DNA of 58,126 bases, from contig JAGWAO010000008.1 in NCBI GenBank assembly GCA_021296315.1, positions 1 through 58,126 of the forward strand. Reading direction: 5' to 3'. A model generated the notes under the pieces. That model worked only from the letters and a program-made list of their open reading frames with translations. It did not search any database and was not told where the DNA came from. Shown piece after piece: positions 48,585-56,615 of this stretch. The translations under genes were made by a program, and so were the position numbers. The stretch's first letter is position 1. Each line of letters opens with the position of its first letter. This DNA comes from Acidimicrobiia bacterium (GTDB lineage: Bacteria; Actinomycetota; Acidimicrobiia; Acidimicrobiales; Aldehydirespiratoraceae).

Positions 48585-50687
48585 CTAGCCGCGGCGGACT
48601 CGCGCTCGGGCCTCGGCCGGGGTCTCGGCCTCCCCGGTACGGGCCAGGGCCTCCTTGCGGACCAGCTTGACGGGCACGCCGATGGCGTCGCCGGGCGGGA
48701 GCATGTCGGCGGTGTAGAGGGCGATCTGCTGGCGGGCCGCCACCTTGTCTCCCTCCATGTCGAGGTTGCGGGCGTTGGTGCCCTTGGGCGGGACGATGGC
48801 CCGGCCGTCGCGCCACTCCAAGTCCCACCACCACTTCTTGATGGGGTTGATCGAGCCGTTGCCCACCCTGTCGTCCAACCGGGCCAGCCAGCTGCGGGTG
48901 AACGGCAGCTTGATGGCGGCCCACAGCAGCGCCCGCTCGGCCAGCACCCCCTCGATGTTGAACGGGCAGGTCTTCATGCAGCGCCCGCAGGCCGATCCTC
49001 GCAGGTTGCCCAACCTGTACTTGGTGCATCGCTCGACGTCGGGCTTCCACATCTCGGCCCCGTTGAACATGACCTTGTCGCCGAAGGGGATGGCTGCGCA
49101 GGGACACTCCCGGGCGCACTTGGTGCACTTGGAGCAGAAGTCTTGGAGCCCGAAGTCGATGTGGCGGTCGGGGGTGACCGGCATGTCGGTGGTGACCACC
49201 ACCGACTTGAACCTCGGACCCACGAACGGGTTGAGAACCAGCTCGCCGATACGGCTCAGCTCGCCCAGGCCGGCGTGCAGCACCAGCGGTATGTGCAGCA
49301 CGTCGGACTCGGCGTTGGTGTGACTGCGGGCGCTGTGGCCCAGCGAGCGGATGTGGGACGAGATGATCCCGGCGATCTGCGCGCCCCGCATGTAGGCCCG
49401 CATCGACTGCGCGCCGCTCACCCAGTCGTCGCCGCTGGCGCCCTCCATGGTCTCATAGCCCTGATCCAGCAGGATCACCAGCGCGTTGGCGTGGTAGGGC
49501 TCCACGACGGATCCGTCCTTGCGGTGCGAGTACCAGGCATAGGTGGGGACCCGGCACACGCCGGCCATGTCGCCGCCGAGGTGGTAGGCCAGCGCCTTGA
49601 GAGCGTCGGCGTTGGCGTCCGGATCGCGGCTGCCGGGATCGGTCTCGGAGGCGACCTCGCCGTCCTGGTAGGGGACCATGGCGTCGATCTGGTGCACGTA
49701 CGACTGGGCGTGGGGGGTCTTCCAGGCGAACACCTTGACGTCGCCCTGGAACTTGGGCCCCATGTCGCCGTTGGCCGCCCGGGGGAACCCGCCGGCCCGC
49801 ACCGGCACCCGGGGCACCTCGTCCTCGATGATGAGGGTGGTGGGCGAGTCGACCCGCTTGATGCGCTCCATCGGGTAACGGCCCATGTGCAGGGGCCGGT
49901 GGTCGCCGTTGAGCCGCCCGATGCCGGCCCGGGTGCCGCCCCGGCCCAGCAGCCAGCCGAGCCCGCAGGTGCTGCGCAGAGCCCCCAGCGGCGACCGGCG
50001 GGCGAGAGGGGCGTGGGGATCGAGCTCCCAGTCCGTGCTCACCACCGACAACGCGAACCCGCCGCCGATGTAGGGCACCCGCAGCCGCCCCCTGTGCACT
50101 TCCACCAGGCCGGCCTGGAGCGCCACCCGGTCCAGGTCGAGATCGCTGGCGTCGGGTGTGTGGGCCACCGCGTCGTGGCCCAGGGTCCGGATGTAGTGGG
50201 CGGTGATCACGGCCAGCTCGGTGGCCCGCAGTCCGGCGCTGACCTGGCGGGTCCCGTCGATCCAGTCGTCGCCGGGTCGGGAACCGTCGAGCTTGCGGGT
50301 GAAGCTGATCAGGATGACGACGCCGTAGCGGTGCGCCCGCCTCGCACCGGTCCAGGCCTCTTCGGGTATCAGCCCGCAGCCGACCATGTCGGCGTCGAGG
50401 AAGTACAGGCCGGCCTTGAGGTTGCGGGCGGCATCGGCCGGGTCGTCGGGAATCGGCGCTTCCGGTGCCACCGGCCCGTGGCGTTGCTGGTTGAACAGGT
50501 CGAGGTACAGCCCGTAGGCGGGCGCGGCTGATCGGGGGCCGGATGGTTCGCCCTCAGCCGGCCGGGGCGGCAACCGTCCGGAGTTCAGGCCCGGGGGACG
50601 GGCGTCGGCCGCGGCAAGCCGGGGAAGGCGCTCCAGCGGGTACGGCCCGAGGTGGACCGGCCGCTTGCGGTGCGAGAACAGCCTCAT
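48585..50687 (-). CDS. Reductive dehalogenase homologue, cytosolic catabolic type with internal duplication
   Basis: 700 residues. The C-terminal half carries a cobalamin-binding nitroreductase-like domain and two [4Fe-4S] motifs: Cys518/521/524/528 (CSKCTKCARECP) and Cys554, 567/570/574 (CGRCMKTCPFN), as in RdhA and QueG. The N-terminal half (about 1-250) repeats the cobalamin-domain pattern without clusters: HLGPYPLERLPRL matches HMGRYPMERIKRV, and TAHYIRTLGHDAVAHT matches SSHIRSLGHSARSHT. As I recall, the Nitratireductor enzyme NpRdhA also has such a vestigial N-terminal domain and similar length. No Tat signal and no rdhB-like membrane anchor, so soluble. Probably removes halogen from an aromatic; substrate unknown. 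Confidence 0.8.
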   Translation of the reverse strand: MRLFSHRKRPVHLGPYPLERLPRLAAADARPPGLNSGRLPPRPAEGEPSGPRSAAPAYGLYLDLFNQQRHGPVAPEAPIPDDPADAARNLKAGLYFLDADMVGCGLIPEEAWTGARRAHRYGVVILISFTRKLDGSRPGDDWIDGTRQVSAGLRATELAVITAHYIRTLGHDAVAHTPDASDLDLDRVALQAGLVEVHRGRLRVPYIGGGFALSVVSTDWELDPHAPLARRSPLGALRSTCGLGWLLGRGGTRAGIGRLNGDHRPLHMGRYPMERIKRVDSPTTLIIEDEVPRVPVRAGGFPRAANGDMGPKFQGDVKVFAWKTPHAQSYVHQIDAMVPYQDGEVASETDPGSRDPDANADALKALAYHLGGDMAGVCRVPTYAWYSHRKDGSVVEPYHANALVILLDQGYETMEGASGDDWVSGAQSMRAYMRGAQIAGIISSHIRSLGHSARSHTNAESDVLHIPLVLHAGLGELSRIGELVLNPFVGPRFKSVVVTTDMPVTPDRHIDFGLQDFCSKCTKCARECPCAAIPFGDKVMFNGAEMWKPDVERCTKYRLGNLRGSACGRCMKTCPFNIEGVLAERALLWAAIKLPFTRSWLARLDDRVGNGSINPIKKWWWDLEWRDGRAIVPPKGTNARNLDMEGDKVAARQQIALYTADMLPPGDAIGVPVKLVRKEALARTGEAETPAEARARVRRG

Positions 50688-50721
50688 CGACGGCTCAGCT
50701 TAGAGACAGGGCCGGCCCGGA

Positions 50722-50727
50722 TACCGT
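50722..50727 (+). promoter_or_regulatory. -10 box TACCGT, probable leaderless promoter
   Basis: TACCGT, six bases before the GTG at 50734, within the 46-base gap between divergent start codons of the dehalogenase-like and aminoacylase genes. Confidence 0.35.
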
Positions 50728-50733
50728 GAGGCG

Positions 50734-52416
50734 GTGCGCCAGCTGATCACCGAAGCGCTGATCGTCACCGGCGACAGCGCGTCCCAGCCCTCCGTCGGTG
50801 ACGTGCTGATCGACGGCGACCGCATCGTCCATCTGGGGCAGGTGCCACCCAGCGCGGCCGCCGGAGCGGAGCGCACCATCGAGGCCGACGGTCGGGTGCT
50901 GGCCCCCGGCTTCGTGGACACCCACAACCACGGCGCCCTGGCCGGAACCCGGATCGGCGAGAACGGGATCCCGATCAGCTGCGAGATGGCGGTGCGGGGC
51001 GGCGTGACCAGGCGCATCTGTGGCGTGGACGGCCTTTCCCCCGCGCCGGTGGCGTCCGACCAGCGGGCCGAGTACGCCGCGCAGCTTGCTCCCCTCGACG
51101 GCACCGCGGGCCCCGCGGGCGGCCCCGACAGCGACGACCCCGCCGGAGGCCTCGACTGGCCGTGGTCGACGATGGAGGAGTTCCTGGCCTGGCACGCGGG
51201 TCGGTCCGTCACCGACCTGGGGATGCACCTGGGCCACAGCGCGGTGCGGCGCACGGTGATGGGCAACCTCGATCGCACCGCCGACGACGCCCAGATCCGG
51301 GCCATGGCCGAAGTGGTGCGCCGGGAGGCTCCCTGGTGCCTGGGGCTTTCCACCGGGCTTGTCTACAACCCGGCCGTCTACTCCGACCAGCGGGAGATCA
51401 CCTCCCTGGTGAGGGCGTTCAACGAGGTCAAGCCGGGCGCACTGTACCCCCACCTACGGTCGGAGAGCGACGACATCATCGAGGCGCTCGACGAAGTGAT
51501 CACCGCCGCGGTCGAGGGCGGGGGCGGCTACTGCAGCGAGCATTCCAAGATCGCGGGCCACCGCAACTGGGACCGCTTCGGCGACGTGGCGGCCAGGCTC
51601 GACGACGCGGCCGGCTCGGTGCCCACCATGGGCAACATGTACCCGTACACCGCGGGCAGCACCACCGCCGACGCTCTGTTCCCGCCGGAGGTGCGCTCCG
51701 GCACCCGGGCCGAGTTCCTGGCCCGGCTGACCGACGACCGTGTGCGGGAGTTCGCGTTCGAGAAGATCTACGGCGAAGGCTTGGGATGGGACAACTTCGT
51801 GTCGTTCTGCGGGGGCCTGGAGGGAATCCAGATCGCGGGGGTGCTCCAGGGAGTGGGCGACGAGTTCCTGGGCAAGCGCTTCTCGGACGTGGTGCTGGCC
51901 GCGGGCGTGACCGACATGAACTCGATAGAGGCCCACGACGCGGTCTGCGACTTCTTCCTGCACAACCGGGGCGAGGTGTCGATCATCAGCCACTACGGCA
52001 ACGAGGCCACCGTGGAGCGGTTCTTCCGCCGCCCGAATATGGCGCTGTGCACCGACGGTCTCATGCCGGGACCGGGTCAGAAGCCTCATCCCCGGTCGCT
52101 GGGAGCCTTCCCCAAGGCGCTACGCATGGCCCGGGAGCTGGGCATCCCGGTGGCCGAGATCGTGCACCGGCTGGCGGTGCTGCCGTGCGTCTTCATGGGG
52201 CTGCCCAGCCCGGTGCTGCGCGAGGGTGCCGACGCCTCGCTGGTGCTGATCGACTGGGACCGCGTCACCGAGCGCAACAGCTACGAGGACCCCCTGGTGC
52301 CGCCCGAGGGCATCGACGCCACCTGGGTACACGGCGAGCTGGTGCAGCACGAGGGCCGCATCCACCCGCCGGGGGCGTTCTCCGGCCGCCACCTGCTAAC
52401 GCGGCCTGTCGACTGA
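50734..52416 (+). CDS. N-acyl-D-amino-acid deacylase family amidohydrolase
   Basis: A 560-residue D-aminoacylase-type amidohydrolase that removes acyl groups from N-acyl-D-amino acids. Metal ligands: HxH in PGFVDTHNHG, later His in YPHLRSE and CSEHSKIAGH, Asp in LCTDGLMPG. MYPYTAGSTT and HPRSLGAFPKAL are family blocks. Start GTG 50734 gives the normal N-terminus (LITEALIVTGD). Divergent from the dehalogenase-like gene and followed by a nested palindrome. Exact substrate unknown; D-amino acid or hydantoin-like compounds are both possible. Confidence 0.9.
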   Translation: MRQLITEALIVTGDSASQPSVGDVLIDGDRIVHLGQVPPSAAAGAERTIEADGRVLAPGFVDTHNHGALAGTRIGENGIPISCEMAVRGGVTRRICGVDGLSPAPVASDQRAEYAAQLAPLDGTAGPAGGPDSDDPAGGLDWPWSTMEEFLAWHAGRSVTDLGMHLGHSAVRRTVMGNLDRTADDAQIRAMAEVVRREAPWCLGLSTGLVYNPAVYSDQREITSLVRAFNEVKPGALYPHLRSESDDIIEALDEVITAAVEGGGGYCSEHSKIAGHRNWDRFGDVAARLDDAAGSVPTMGNMYPYTAGSTTADALFPPEVRSGTRAEFLARLTDDRVREFAFEKIYGEGLGWDNFVSFCGGLEGIQIAGVLQGVGDEFLGKRFSDVVLAAGVTDMNSIEAHDAVCDFFLHNRGEVSIISHYGNEATVERFFRRPNMALCTDGLMPGPGQKPHPRSLGAFPKALRMARELGIPVAEIVHRLAVLPCVFMGLPSPVLREGADASLVLIDWDRVTERNSYEDPLVPPEGIDATWVHGELVQHEGRIHPPGAFSGRHLLTRPVD

Positions 52417-52439
52417 CGGTCACGACCTAGCCAGCCGAG

Positions 52440-52481
52440 ATTGACGTACTCTTGCTCCCTATAGGGGGAAACTACGTCAAT
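52440..52481. other. Nested palindrome between convergent genes
   Basis: Outer arms ATTGACGTA (52440-52448) and TACGTCAAT (52473-52481) are perfect; the centre contains CCCTATAGGG (52457-52466). It sits between the aminoacylase and the MpaB-globin gene. Could be a bidirectional terminator or a protein-binding site. Confidence 0.6.
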
Positions 52482-52502
52482 TTGGTGACAACCGCGGACG
52501 AA

Positions 52503-53903
52503 CTATGCCGGGGGCTGGTTGATCAGGTGGGTGGCCGCGTTGTCGAAGTGGTCGAACATGGCGGCACGGATCTCGTCGGGCAGGGGACGGCCGGTGCCGT
52601 CGGCGATGGTGGCCGCGTCGAGCGAGGCGGTCATGTGGGCCATCCACGCGTCGCGCTCGGCCCAGCCGATGGCGAAGGGGAAGTGCCGCATGCGCAGGCG
52701 GGGGTGGCCCCGCTCCTCGCTGTAGTGCGGCGGCCCGCCCCAGTACTGGGCCAGGAAGCCGGCCAGCCGCCTGCGGGACGGACCCATGTCGCGCGGGTAC
52801 ATCGGCCGCAGCAAGCGGTCGTCCTCGACGGCGTCGTAGAACCGGTCGACCAGCTCGTCGAAGAACGGCTGGCCGCCCACGATCTCGTACATGGTCGGCG
52901 GCGCCTGCATCGCCTCTCGTAGCGACCCCGTGATGTTCAATCCGGCCTGCCAGCTCTCACCCTCGCTACCCGCTGCGTCGTCATGGCCGGTGGCCGGCGT
53001 GTCGGCGTCGGGCTCAGTGGTCACGGTCGAGGCATCTCGCGGAACTTGGAGGGGGTCCAGGGCGGCTCGCCACGACGGGCTGTTGCGCAGACCCCAGCGC
53101 AGGAATCGCAGCAGCGCTGTCGCGCCCAGGCGGGCGCCCGGGCGGGCTCTCACGCCGAGCACCTCGCTCAGCTCGGGGGGCATGGTGCTGATCGCGCCAT
53201 GCATCAGTACGTCATAGCCCAGCCGCTGGCGGGCCGGCAGCGGCGGCTGGCGCAGGAAGTCCACCGCGGACCGCATACCTGCGCTGGGCGCCAGATCCGG
53301 ATGGGTGTAGACCCAGGCGTGCAGCTCGGCCGCGGTCTGGGGCAGGGGAGCGGCGCCGAGCACGGCCCCCACCTGGGACTGTTCGACCACGAACCGGTCG
53401 GCCTCGGCCTCCGTCAGCCCCGGGCCGAACTCGCGGTACGACACCAGGAACGACTCGGTGAGGGTGTTGTGCACCCAGGCGGCCAGCTCCGGCATGGTCG
53501 CGTCGTAGGCGATGCCCCGGTGCGAGGTGCCGCTCACGCCCTGGTGGGCGGCCCGGACCCGCTCGACTGCCTCCTCCACTTCGGGCATGGCCCCGAACGT
53601 CGCCGACGTCACGTAGAAGGCGGTGCGGTTCAGGCGGCCCATGGGGTCGTCGCGGTAGCGGCTGTGCTCGTCGACGCCGGCCACAGCCTCGGGATGGGCG
53701 GCCTGGATCAGCAGGGCCCGGATGGCTCCCACGAACACGCTCACGTCCCCGATTGCCTTCCAGCTCACTGAGCCCGGCCCGCACAGCCCGGCGTCGCCGG
53801 GATAGTCGGCCGTGCGCTGCAGCGGCATCTCGCCGTGGGAGAACAGCCCGCTGACGGAGGCCCCCAGGCGCGCCCGGTAACGCTGCAGCGTGTCCACACC
53901 CAA
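52503..53903 (-). CDS. MpaB/DUF2236 haem oxygenase-like domain fused to a truncated haemoglobin
   Basis: 466 residues in one uninterrupted frame. Residues about 35-285 are an MpaB/DUF2236 domain, the family of haem-containing latex-clearing oxygenases and mycophenolate MpaB (IQAAHPEAVAGVDEHS, YREFGPGLTEAEADRF). After an acidic linker (about 290-335), residues 337-466 are a group II truncated haemoglobin: YEIVGGQPFF, QYWGGPPHYSEERGHPR, proximal His407 in RMRHFPF and Trp420 in AERDAW. Normally separate proteins. The globin may deliver or sense oxygen for the oxygenase; that is inference. The start ATG/GTG at 53903 precedes family-like sequence; no signal peptide. Confidence 0.85.
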   Translation of the reverse strand: MGVDTLQRYRARLGASVSGLFSHGEMPLQRTADYPGDAGLCGPGSVSWKAIGDVSVFVGAIRALLIQAAHPEAVAGVDEHSRYRDDPMGRLNRTAFYVTSATFGAMPEVEEAVERVRAAHQGVSGTSHRGIAYDATMPELAAWVHNTLTESFLVSYREFGPGLTEAEADRFVVEQSQVGAVLGAAPLPQTAAELHAWVYTHPDLAPSAGMRSAVDFLRQPPLPARQRLGYDVLMHGAISTMPPELSEVLGVRARPGARLGATALLRFLRWGLRNSPSWRAALDPLQVPRDASTVTTEPDADTPATGHDDAAGSEGESWQAGLNITGSLREAMQAPPTMYEIVGGQPFFDELVDRFYDAVEDDRLLRPMYPRDMGPSRRRLAGFLAQYWGGPPHYSEERGHPRLRMRHFPFAIGWAERDAWMAHMTASLDAATIADGTGRPLPDEIRAAMFDHFDNAATHLINQPPA

Positions 53904-53984
53904 GACGCTACTGCCGCCGCCCAGGGCAGCGGGCTCGCGTGGTTGCGGGACAGTGGGCCGCGATCTCGCGACCCTGGATCCGGC

Positions 53985-54979
53985 TCAGGTCACCGTGCCG
54001 GCCTGGGTGCCGCGGCGGGCCTTCATGCGCTGGCGCATCCGGGAGTGGGCCTCGGGGGTGCCGTCGTGGAAGGTGCCGAACAGCTTGTCGATGGGCACGG
54101 GCCGGTTGCCGTAGTTGCACTCGAAGTAGCGGTGGTGCAGATGGTGGAAGTAGTCGGCGCCCGGCGCGGTGCGCCCCTCGCGCCGGCCGACCTCGAAGCG
54201 CTCGAACCCCGAGTGCGACACCGGCCGCCGAGGATCACGATGAACGGATGGGCCGGGACCACCCACCACAACGCGAACACGCTGAAGTAGATCACGTGCT
54301 CCAGCGGGTGCATCGAGATGCCGGTCCACGGCCCGGTGTTGACGTTGCGGTGGTGCAGGTAGTGGGCGTGGTCGTAGAACCAGCGCACATGCAGCAGCCG
54401 GTGGTTGAGGTAGAAGTGGGTCACCGACCACACGAACACCGCGACGGTGAGCACCGACAGGTACGGCCACCCCGAACTCCACCCAACCGACGGGATCCAG
54501 TCGTTGGCGTAGAACCACATGGTGAGCGACTCGTACGCGGTCCAGATGGTGACGCCGCTGACCAGGCTCCAGAACACGTTGTCCCGGGTCTGGTTGGTCC
54601 ACAGGAACTCCCGGTTGGTGGTACTCATCCACTGCCGGTTGTACTTGTAGCGCTGCTGCTGGGCCCGCCGCATGTACAGCGCCAGATGCAGCGCTCCCGC
54701 CACTGCGGCCAGGATCAGCGCGTTGCGCACGTAGATCTGCAGCATCCACCCCGGATGGAGGCTCGCCATGCGCTCCATGGAGGGTGTGAGGTAGTTCCAC
54801 GTCAGCGCGGCCAGCGCCACCCACCACACGCCGTAGGGCAGCATCACCGGCGTGACCAGGTACCGCAGTGTCGCAACCGGCCGCGGCGGCCAGTCGAACA
54901 TCGGCGACGTCGTTATGGGCACGTCGGGCTCGTAGCCCTTGGAGCCGGGGCTGCCGACCGCCGGAGACGTATCCGCCAT
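53985..54979 (-). pseudogene. Sterol desaturase/fatty-acid hydroxylase-like gene with frameshift
   Basis: From ATG 54979 (AAGGAGG upstream) the frame encodes a multi-helix membrane protein with di-iron His boxes HFYLNHRLLH and HAHYLHHRN, up to HPFIVILGG. There the frame changes (about 54215-54235): the family C-terminus, including HSGFERFEVG and the third box HHLHHRYFECNYG, continues in another frame and stops at 53985. A short stretch of the loop between the two seems to be missing as well. Either a real inactivating deletion or a sequencing/assembly error. The intact protein would be an O2-dependent lipid hydroxylase or desaturase, suggestive next to a haem oxygenase and globin. Confidence 0.78.
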
Positions 54980-55138
54980 AGCCCTGCGACCTCCTTCGAA
55001 CCACCCCGATCTGCCCCGAGTGGTGCGGAATGCTACAACCCGGGAGGAACCCGTGCAGGATTCTCGGGTCGATTCTGTCGACATACTGCAGGTGTCCAAC
55101 CCGAGATTCCGGAGTGACCGACCGGACCGGCGGCACCG

Positions 55139-55144
55139 TATGCT
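55139..55144 (+). promoter_or_regulatory. -10 box TATGCT, probable leaderless promoter
   Basis: TATGCT, seven bases, then ATG 55152 of the molybdenum hydroxylase operon. Confidence 0.45.
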
Positions 55145-55151
55145 CTCGGCC

Positions 55152-56021
55152 ATGAAATATGCCTCCCCGACGACGGTGGCCGAGGCTGTGGATCTGCTGG
55201 ACTCCGAGCCGGACGCCCGCGTGTACGCGGGCGCAACCGACCTGATCCCCCAGATCCGCGCCGGACGTCCCGAACCGGCCGTGATGGTCGACCTGAAGCG
55301 CATCGAGCGGTTGTGCGCCGTCAGCAGCCGCGGATCCACGTACACGGTCGGCGCGGCCACGCCCACCGCCGACATCTGCGCCCACGACGGCCTGGCTGCG
55401 GCCTTCCCCGGCCTGGTCGAGGCCAGCGGGCTCATCGGCTCGGACCAGATCCAGAGCCGCTCGAGCTGGGGCGGCAACCTGGCCAATGCCTCGCCCGCGG
55501 CCGACACCCCTCCCAGCCTCATCGTCAACGACGCCCGGGCCGTGATCGCCGGACCGGGCGGGGAGCGCACCGTGGCCGCGGCCGAGGTCGCCACCGGCCC
55601 CGGCATCACGTCGCTCGGCGGTGGCGAGTTCATCGTCGAGTTCGAGTTGGACGAGCCGCCGGCCCGCACCGCCGACGCCTACCTGCGGCTGATCCCCCGC
55701 ACCGAGATGGACATCGCGGTGGTCGGCGCGGCGGCCCGGGTCACCCTCGACGGCGACGGCAAGGTCTCCGCGGCGGCCATCGCCCTCGCTGCGGTGGCCC
55801 CGACCGTGGTACGGGTGCCCGGCGCCGAGGCCGCCCTGATCGGCAACGAGCCGGCCGGCGATGCGCTGGCCGCCGTGGAGGCGGCTGCGTCGGCCGCCAC
55901 CAACCCCATCGACGACAAGCGGGGCACCGTCGCCTACCGCCGGCAGGTGGCCGGCGTGCTGGCCCGCCGGGCGGTGTCGATCGCGGCCGAGCGGGCCCGC
56001 GAGCGAGGAGGCCAGTCATGA
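55152..56021 (+). CDS. Molybdenum hydroxylase FAD-binding subunit (CoxM/XdhB-like)
   Basis: A 289-residue medium subunit of the xanthine dehydrogenase/CO dehydrogenase family. Starts in the family manner (KYASPTTVAEAVDLL), with YAGATDLIPQIRAG and SRSSWGGNLANASPAAD binding FAD and TEMDIAVVGAA in the C-terminal part. Receives electrons from the 2Fe-2S subunit. ATG 55152 follows a TATGCT box; GTG 55053 with GGGAGG in front is a longer alternative, but the extra residues are not conserved. Stop overlaps the next start (ATGA). Confidence 0.9.
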   Translation: MKYASPTTVAEAVDLLDSEPDARVYAGATDLIPQIRAGRPEPAVMVDLKRIERLCAVSSRGSTYTVGAATPTADICAHDGLAAAFPGLVEASGLIGSDQIQSRSSWGGNLANASPAADTPPSLIVNDARAVIAGPGGERTVAAAEVATGPGITSLGGGEFIVEFELDEPPARTADAYLRLIPRTEMDIAVVGAAARVTLDGDGKVSAAAIALAAVAPTVVRVPGAEAALIGNEPAGDALAAVEAAASAATNPIDDKRGTVAYRRQVAGVLARRAVSIAAERARERGGQS

Positions 56022-56491
56022 GCCGCGTCCACGTCACCTGCACCATCAACGGCGACCCGGCCGAGTTCCTCTGCGACGGCGGCCAGACGCTGCTCGACGC
56101 CCTGCGCGACGAGGTGGGCCTCACCGGGGCCAAGGAGGGCTGCGGCACCGGCGACTGCGGGGCCTGCTCCGTCGTCATGGACGGGCGGCTGCTGTGCTCG
56201 TGCCTGGTGCTCGCCCCCGAGGCCGAGGGCGCAACCGTCTCCACCGTGGAGGGGATGGCCAGCGGCGACGACCTGCATCCCCTCCAGCAGTGCTTCCTGG
56301 AGGGCGCCGCCCTGCAGTGCGGCGTGTGCACCCCCGGGTTCCTGGTGGCGGCCAAGGCGCTGCTCGACCGCAACCCCCATCCCACCGAGACCGAGGTCCG
56401 CTTCGGCCTGGCCGGCAACCTCTGCCGGTGCACCGGCTACGACAAGATCGTGCGCTCGGTGCTGGCCGCAGCCCAGAGGCTGAGCGGGTAG
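56018..56491 (+). CDS. Molybdenum hydroxylase 2Fe-2S subunit (CoxS/XdhC-like)
   Basis: A 157-residue small subunit with two [2Fe-2S] clusters: the plant-type site GCGTGDCGACSV plus CSCLV, and the second site CGVCTPGF with NLCRCTGY. Links the molybdenum and FAD subunits. ATG 56018 overlaps the FAD subunit stop, with GGAGG upstream. The last codons coincide with the beginning of repeat copy E, which separates this gene from the large subunit. Confidence 0.93.
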   Translation: MSRVHVTCTINGDPAEFLCDGGQTLLDALRDEVGLTGAKEGCGTGDCGACSVVMDGRLLCSCLVLAPEAEGATVSTVEGMASGDDLHPLQQCFLEGAALQCGVCTPGFLVAAKALLDRNPHPTETEVRFGLAGNLCRCTGYDKIVRSVLAAAQRLSG

Positions 56492-56574
56492 GGGCGCCAA
56501 TGCGACGATTCCAAGAGGCGCTGAGCGAAGCCGTGGCCCGAGCGGCCCGTGAGCGCAGCGAACAAGAGCGGGAA
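56475..56574 (+). repeat. Dispersed repeat family 1, copy E
   Basis: AGAGGCTGAGCGG at 56475-56487 (inside the end of the 2Fe-2S gene), then GAGCGAAGCCGTGGCCCGAG and the core to CAAGAGCGGGAA. An ATG at 56501 opens a 28-codon frame containing LSEAVARAARERSEQERE whose TGA overlaps another ATG (56583), starting a 7-codon ORF that ends at the ribosome site of the next gene. Confidence 0.85.
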
Positions 56575-56615
56575 ACACCGCAATGAACGAGACGACCGAG
56601 AGCTAGGAGCCGCAA

